Source of the DNA: Chitinasiproducens palmae | GTDB taxonomy: Bacteria; Pseudomonadota; Gammaproteobacteria; Burkholderiales; Burkholderiaceae | NCBI RefSeq assembly: GCF_900095735.1 | Contig: NZ_FNLO01000002.1 | Span: forward strand, 137,626-201,625 | Direction: 5' to 3' | Length of the DNA stretch: 64,000 nucleotides | Part shown: one piece after another, positions 59,749 to 64,000 of the stretch | Position numbering within the stretch: position 1 is the stretch's first letter | Layout of the letters: the number at the start of each line of letters is the position of its first letter | Notes under the pieces: generated by a model | Told to the model about the DNA's origin: nothing | The model's input: the letters and a program-made list of their open reading frames with translations, nothing else | Database searches by the model: none | Position numbers and translations under genes: made by a program

Positions 59749-60873
59749 ATGAAACTCGACGAAACAGCGAGCTCCGACCCATGGCATTTTGCTCGGCCTT
59801 CGCTTGCGGCCGCCTACCTCGATGCGTTTGATCTGAAGCTGTCGTCCGCGCGCGGTCTATTTGCCCGCCGTCGGATGGGCAAGACCGAGTTCCTCCAGCA
59901 GGACCTGCTGCCTGCTGCAACAGAACGCGGCTATCTCATCGCTTACACGAACCTGTGGGAAAGCCGGGCGGCGCCGGACAGCGCCGTGGTTTCGGCGCTG
60001 TCCGAGGCACTGGCGCCTCACGGCATGCAGGCTGTCCTGTCAGCGCTTGGCAGGCCGGTGCGGAAGGTGAAGGCGGGCGCGAAGATCCTGGGCAGCGTCG
60101 AGGGAACATTCGAAGCCGAGTTAGGCACCGAACAGAGCAGCCTCGCGCTGCGCGAGGTGCTCAAGCAGATCGACAGGCAGAAAAAGCCGTTGCTGCTGGT
60201 CATTGACGAGGCCCAGGTGCTCGCTCACGCGCGTAACGGCGACTTCGCCCACGCGCTGCGCGCCGGTCTGGACATCCGCAAGGATCGCATCAAGGTGATC
60301 TTCGCCGGCAGTTCCGAGACTACCTTGAGAACAATGTTCGCGCGCGCCTCAGAGCCGTTTTACAACTGGGCCGCGCTCGAGCCGTTTCCACTCCTTGGCG
60401 TGGAGTTCGTCGACTATACCGTCAGACTGATGAACAGCATGGCGCGGAACCGGCTGAAGCTGGAGCAGGGCATTCATGCATTCTCGGAGCTGCATTCGAC
60501 GCCGGAATTCTTCAAACGGTTTGTCGAGCGTTACATGCTTTACCAGGTCCAGGGTGTCGACGCCGCCCTGAGTCATACCAAGGCAACCGTCTTTTCCGAC
60601 GATCACTTCCATAAGCAGTGGAGCGCGCGCAATCCCGCCGATCAGGCGGTGCTTATCTTGATCGCCCGTAGCGACTATGGCGTACACAGCGGCAGTGGGC
60701 TGAGCCGCTTGTCCGAAATGCTCGGAAGGCCGGCCAGCAAGAGTACAGTTTCACATGCACTGCGGCGGCTCGAGAAGGACAACGCGGTCACCCGTCTGGG
60801 CCTGGGCGATTATCGGATCGAGGACGAAGCATTCGCCGATTGGATCCGACGCAAGGCCGCGGCAGAGCGGTGA
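59749..60873 (+). CDS. AAA-type ATPase with C-terminal winged helix, function unknown
   Basis: 374 residues. It resembles the archaeal-type ATP-binding proteins of the STAND/ORC-like group. The nucleotide loop is ARRRMGKTEF at 39-48: it ends in GKT, but the first Gly of GxxxxGKT is Ala 39. Walker B is LLLVIDEAQVL, and IKVIFAGSSETTLRTMF is a sensor-like segment. The last ~80 residues look like a winged helix (ADQAVLILIARSDYGV, SKSTVSHALRRLEKDNAVTR). It stands alone behind a palindrome, in no obvious operon. It might act in stress response or defence, but nothing here proves either. Confidence 0.75.
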   Translation: MKLDETASSDPWHFARPSLAAAYLDAFDLKLSSARGLFARRRMGKTEFLQQDLLPAATERGYLIAYTNLWESRAAPDSAVVSALSEALAPHGMQAVLSALGRPVRKVKAGAKILGSVEGTFEAELGTEQSSLALREVLKQIDRQKKPLLLVIDEAQVLAHARNGDFAHALRAGLDIRKDRIKVIFAGSSETTLRTMFARASEPFYNWAALEPFPLLGVEFVDYTVRLMNSMARNRLKLEQGIHAFSELHSTPEFFKRFVERYMLYQVQGVDAALSHTKATVFSDDHFHKQWSARNPADQAVLILIARSDYGVHSGSGLSRLSEMLGRPASKSTVSHALRRLEKDNAVTRLGLGDYRIEDEAFADWIRRKAAAER

Positions 60874-60943
60874 ACGCATCGCGGGAGGCGGAGCAAGGTT
60901 GTCACGCCGAGCCGATAGCGCTGTGCGGCGGCCCAGCGCAAGC

Positions 60944-61342
60944 TCAGTCCTGAATCGGGACGTCTTCGATCAGGGCCGAATCGAGGGCGCGGATCCGTCG
61001 ATCGACGAAATAGCCACCGCCTTCCGTATAGCGAAGGTAAAGCCGTCCGCAGTGCCGGCATTCCCATATGCCACAGCGATTGTACGGAAAGTAGCGCGGC
61101 GCGATCGGCGCATCGGGCGACCAGTACTTCACCTTGCCGGGCAAGTATTCGGCGAAGCTTGGTTCCGGATCGTCCGGCGGCAGCAAGGTGGCAATCTCGC
61201 GCAACTGGGCTTCGTCGAGCGAGACCGGCTGTGACTGCCATCCGACGAGGGACGTCTTCGTGCACGCACACGCAGCTGGCGATGCCGTCTCAGCCCGCCG
61301 TGCAAGATCGATCAGTTCGGCAGCACACAGATACTCGGGCAT
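60944..61342 (-). CDS. Conserved-looking hypothetical protein with Cys pairs
   Basis: 132 residues from ATG 61342; an in-frame TTG at 61396 would give 150. No family is recognised. A possible metal site is NRCGIWECRHCGRLYLRY near the C-terminus (three Cys), and another Cys pair (ACACTK) is near residue 27. It is rich in Pro and Tyr (AEYLPGKVKYWSPDAPIAPR), soluble, with no signal. It is convergent with the ATPase gene, 70 bases apart. Confidence 0.6.
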   Translation of the reverse strand: MPEYLCAAELIDLARRAETASPAACACTKTSLVGWQSQPVSLDEAQLREIATLLPPDDPEPSFAEYLPGKVKYWSPDAPIAPRYFPYNRCGIWECRHCGRLYLRYTEGGGYFVDRRIRALDSALIEDVPIQD

Positions 61343-61409
61343 GGCGGGGATCGTCAAGAAATCTAAGGTGCCGTCATTATGCGCGCGTGCGTTCAATCCT
61401 GGCTGACCG

Positions 61410-62078
61410 TCAACCCTTCATCATGCGGTCGCGCTGTGCTGCGACCCATGCCCGGTCGAAGCGCCCTTCCGCAATCGAAGTGAGTGCTTCGGCTTCCTTC
61501 GCGGCTTGCTTGCGCGCGCCGGCGAGGACAGTCTCCACGTCCGTGGGCGCGATGGCGAGCACGCCATCCTCGTCACCGACGACGATGTCGCCCGGATGCA
61601 CCACCATCCCGCCCACCGATACCGGTACGTTGATTTCGCCAGGCCCGTTCTTGTACGGCCCCCGATGCGTCGCGCCACGCGCGTAGACAGGGAAATCGCG
61701 CCGGCTCAACGCGCCGACATCGCGGATCGCGCCGTCGATCACCAGCCCCTGCACGCCGATGCTCTCGGCGAAACTGGCCATGATGTCGCCCATCAACGCC
61801 TGCGTGAGTTCGCCGGCACCGTCGATCACCAGCACGTCGCCGGCGCGGCAGTACTCGAAGGCGCGGTGGATTGCCAGATTGTCGCCACCGCGTGTTCGAA
61901 CGGTGACCGCGGTGCCGGCCATTGGGCGGGGGCGATGGAACGGGCGCAGGCCCGTGGCACCGCTCACGCGCGCCATGTTGTCGCTCAGAAGAGAAACCGC
62001 CAGTTCGCGCAGCGCGGCGAGAGTCTCAGGGCTCGCTTGGGCTGCCGATGGGTATTCGCGCCATCCGGCTGCATTCAT
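61410..62078 (-). CDS. ligK: 4-carboxy-4-hydroxy-2-oxoadipate aldolase (LigK/GalC, RraA family)
   Basis: 222 residues of the RraA-like family. The catalytic Arg 119 and Asp 120 are in GLVIDGAIRDVGAL, and the loop GDVLVIDGAGELTQALMGDI matches class II aldolases. It splits 4-carboxy-4-hydroxy-2-oxoadipate into pyruvate and oxaloacetate, the last step of the protocatechuate 4,5-cleavage and gallate pathways. The start overlaps the ligJ stop (ATGA), and this pairing with LigJ supports the aldolase role over the ribonuclease-inhibitor role of RraA itself. Confidence 0.88.
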   Translation of the reverse strand: MNAAGWREYPSAAQASPETLAALRELAVSLLSDNMARVSGATGLRPFHRPRPMAGTAVTVRTRGGDNLAIHRAFEYCRAGDVLVIDGAGELTQALMGDIMASFAESIGVQGLVIDGAIRDVGALSRRDFPVYARGATHRGPYKNGPGEINVPVSVGGMVVHPGDIVVGDEDGVLAIAPTDVETVLAGARKQAAKEAEALTSIAEGRFDRAWVAAQRDRMMKG

Positions 62079-63115
62079 CTCGTTACTCCTTTGTCTGATC
62101 GTTGCCGTTCGAGCTGCGTCGATAAGCGTCCGTACACTGCGCGGGCGTTACCCTCGAAGATGAGCTGCCGTTCCGCGTCGCTGAGCCATTCGATGGCGTC
62201 GATGTAGCGGCGCGTGTCGTCGTAGTAATGGCCCGTTTCCGGGTCGATGCCTTGCACGGCACCGATGGTCTCGGACGCAAAGAGAATGTTCTTCGCCGGA
62301 ATTACCTTCGCCAGCAGGTCGGCGCCGGGCTGATGGTAGACGCAGGTATCGAAGAACACGTTGTTCAGCAGATATTCGGAGAGCAACGGCCGGCGCATGT
62401 CCTGCGCGAGACCGCGGTACCGGCCCCAGTGGTAAGGCACGGCGCCGCCGCCATGCGGAATCACGAACTTCAGCGTCGGGAAGTCGGCGAACAGATCGCC
62501 GCTCAACAGTTGCATGAACGCCGACGTGTCGCCGTTGATGTAGTGCGCGCCGGTCGCATGGAAATTGGGATTGCACGACGACGAGACGTGGATCATCGCC
62601 GGTACGTCCAGCTCGACCATCGCTTCGTAGAGCGGATACCAAGAGCGGTCGGTCAACGGCAGGCCGGACCAGTGTCCACCGGACGGGTCCGGGTTCAGGT
62701 TGCAACCGATGAAGCCGAGCTCTGCCACGCAGCGCCGCAGTTCCGCAATGCAGTTTTCCGGTCCCACCCCCGGCGCCTGCGGCAACTGGCAAACGCCGAC
62801 GAAGTTGCGCGGGTAGAGCTGACAGACGCGGTGGACCAGGTCGTTGCATTCGGCCGACCAGACCGCGTTGGCCGCCGCAGTGGCAAGGTGATGACCCATG
62901 CCGGCCGCACGTGGCGAGAAGATGGTCACGTCGGTGCCGCGTTCGCGTTGAATGCGGAGCTGTCCGCTCTCGATGCTTTCGCGGATCTCATCGTCACCGA
63001 TGACCGGACGGGGGGGCGGCGCTGCGCCGTCGCGCAAAGCCGCGATCTGTTGCATGCGCCACGCTTCATGCTGCGGCGGCGACGTCGTGTAGTGACCGTG
63101 ACAATCGATGATCAT
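62075..63115 (-). CDS. ligJ: 4-oxalomesaconate hydratase (LigJ type, amidohydrolase superfamily)
   Basis: 346 residues. The amidohydrolase zinc site is visible: H6 and H8 (DCHGHYTT), H176 (MIHVSSS), H221 (IPHGGGAVPYHWG) and E282 (ASETIGAVQG), as in LigJ. It hydrates 4-oxalomesaconate to 4-carboxy-4-hydroxy-2-oxoadipate, the substrate of the next gene. AGGA lies nine bases before the ATG. It sits 30 bases after an MFS gene. Confidence 0.9.
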   Translation of the reverse strand: MIIDCHGHYTTSPPQHEAWRMQQIAALRDGAAPPPRPVIGDDEIRESIESGQLRIQRERGTDVTIFSPRAAGMGHHLATAAANAVWSAECNDLVHRVCQLYPRNFVGVCQLPQAPGVGPENCIAELRRCVAELGFIGCNLNPDPSGGHWSGLPLTDRSWYPLYEAMVELDVPAMIHVSSSCNPNFHATGAHYINGDTSAFMQLLSGDLFADFPTLKFVIPHGGGAVPYHWGRYRGLAQDMRRPLLSEYLLNNVFFDTCVYHQPGADLLAKVIPAKNILFASETIGAVQGIDPETGHYYDDTRRYIDAIEWLSDAERQLIFEGNARAVYGRLSTQLERQRSDKGVTR

Positions 63116-63145
63116 GCGTGGTGTTCCTGTCGTTAGGCGGCGGTG

Positions 63146-64000
63146 TCAGGTGCGGGCGGTCGGGCCCGTGGCAGGCACCGACGCGTCGTCGTCGGCTGGC
63201 TTGACGCGCATGACCAGCCCGATCACGGTCGCGACCACGAGGAAGGCAGCGATCGTCAGTAACGCGTATCGGAAGTTGCCGGTTGCGCTGCGCACCAGAC
63301 CGATCGTCCAGGGACCGACCACGCCGCCGAATTGCGCGATGGTGTTGATCAGCGCAATGGTGGCGGCGCCTGCCGCTCCGGTCCTGAACGACGACGCAAG
63401 GCTCCAGAACAGTGGGTTGCCTGCGTAGATAAACAATCCCGTCACGCACAGCAGGGCGTAGGCGACGATTGGATTCGGTGCGTAGGCGCTGCCGGTGATC
63501 GCAATCGCGCTCATGCCGTAGACGAAGGCAAGATGTTTCTTGCGGTCGCCGGTGCGGTCCGAACTGCGGCTGATGATGAATGTGCCGAGCACGCCGAGCA
63601 GCGGTGGGGCGGCCGACAGAAAGCCGACCTCGATATTGCTCAGGTTGCCGAGGCTCTTGACGATTTGCGGGAGCCACAGGAAGAGGCCGTAGATCCCGAC
63701 CAGCGCGCAGCCGAACAGGCAGGCTAGACTCCACACACGAATGTCGCTGACCACCCGCAGCAGCGGGAAGTGCGTGCTGCCGCCAACTTCTTCGCGTTCG
63801 GCCGCGAGCGTCGCCTCCAGCCATTGCTTTTCGGCGTTGTCGAGCCAGTCGGCGTCAGCGGGGCGCTCGGTCATCACGCGCAGGGTCACGAGGCCAAGCA
63901 ACATCGCCGGAATGCCCTCGAGGATGAACATCCACTGCCAGCCTTGCAAGCCGAGCAAGCCGTTGGCGTAGGTCATCAGGACAGTCGAGATCGGCCCACC
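63146..64000 (-). CDS. MFS transporter (anion:cation symporter group), C-terminal part
   Basis: The gene runs off the right edge; 284 residues are visible. ACS-type MFS features are GWQWMFILEGIPAMLLGLVT, a charged central loop and WLPQIVKSLGNLSNIEVGFL. The frame stays open to base 64000 (residues reading GPISTVLM before the internal Met). With ligJ and ligK downstream it probably imports an aromatic acid such as protocatechuate, gallate or a relative. Confidence 0.9.
   Translation of the reverse strand, partial: GGPISTVLMTYANGLLGLQGWQWMFILEGIPAMLLGLVTLRVMTERPADADWLDNAEKQWLEATLAAEREEVGGSTHFPLLRVVSDIRVWSLACLFGCALVGIYGLFLWLPQIVKSLGNLSNIEVGFLSAAPPLLGVLGTFIISRSSDRTGDRKKHLAFVYGMSAIAITGSAYAPNPIVAYALLCVTGLFIYAGNPLFWSLASSFRTGAAGAATIALINTIAQFGGVVGPWTIGLVRSATGNFRYALLTIAAFLVVATVIGLVMRVKPADDDASVPATGPTART

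Noticed and set aside
61343-61396. N-terminal extension of the Cys-rich hypothetical protein from a TTG
   Set aside because: The TTG has no properly spaced ribosome site; the internal ATG was preferred, though the start remains unsure.

Overview
The window is a 64 kb piece of a high-GC genome. Flagellar, RHO, MHS and LysR gene families and dense ATGA/GTGA overlaps suggest a Burkholderiales bacterium (Burkholderia, Paraburkholderia, Caballeronia or a close relative). The mix of a lateral-type flagellar cluster with many catabolic genes suggests a secondary replicon or accessory region. No rRNA, tRNA, CRISPR array or complete insertion sequence was recognised.

Region 1 (1-22929) is most of a second, lateral-type (Flag-2/Laf) flagellar system. 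It begins inside fliH and runs fliI-fliJ-fliD-fliS-fliT-fliK-fliL-fliA-flgM-flgN-flgJ(glucosaminidase). After the inverted flgA come flgB-flgL, a LafW-position protein, flagellin, motA and motB. The order fliD-S-T-K-L-sigma28 matches lafBCDEFS. FlgJ is split into two genes about 7 kb apart, and flgA is the only gene on the minus strand.

Region 2 (22930-25189) is gene-poor and holds one plausible small hypothetical gene and a short tandem repeat.

Region 3 (25190-34649) looks like low-oxygen energy metabolism. A minus-strand set (atpG-atpC-MFS-pta) diverges from a plus-strand pair (D-lactate dehydrogenase, alpha-glucan phosphorylase). The intergenic region between them carries one perfect and one near-perfect FNR/ANR box, each well placed for one of the two directions. 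atpG and atpC, the rotor stalk subunits gamma and epsilon, are adjacent and intact, but no other ATP synthase gene is present. An MgtC-like membrane protein and an 18-residue-repeat beta-solenoid protein flank the set.

Region 4 (35060-64000) is catabolic. It holds: (a) a two-component flavin monooxygenase operon with an MHS transporter and LysR regulator; (b) a second, head-to-head MHS transporter; (c) a Rieske ring-hydroxylating oxygenase (reductase, alpha, beta) followed by a SnoaL-like protein and an amidase; (d) a CoA-dependent set (acyl-CoA synthetase, two crotonases, class III CoA-transferase, MFS, nitronate monooxygenase) divergent from an HMG-CoA lyase-like gene and a thioesterase; (e) an aldehyde dehydrogenase remnant beside a MarR regulator with a clear palindromic operator; (f) an AAA-type ATPase of unknown role; and (g) an MFS transporter with LigJ (4-oxalomesaconate hydratase) and LigK/RraA-type aldolase, the last steps of the protocatechuate 4,5-cleavage or gallate pathway. 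Substrates of (a), (c) and (d) cannot be fixed from sequence alone.
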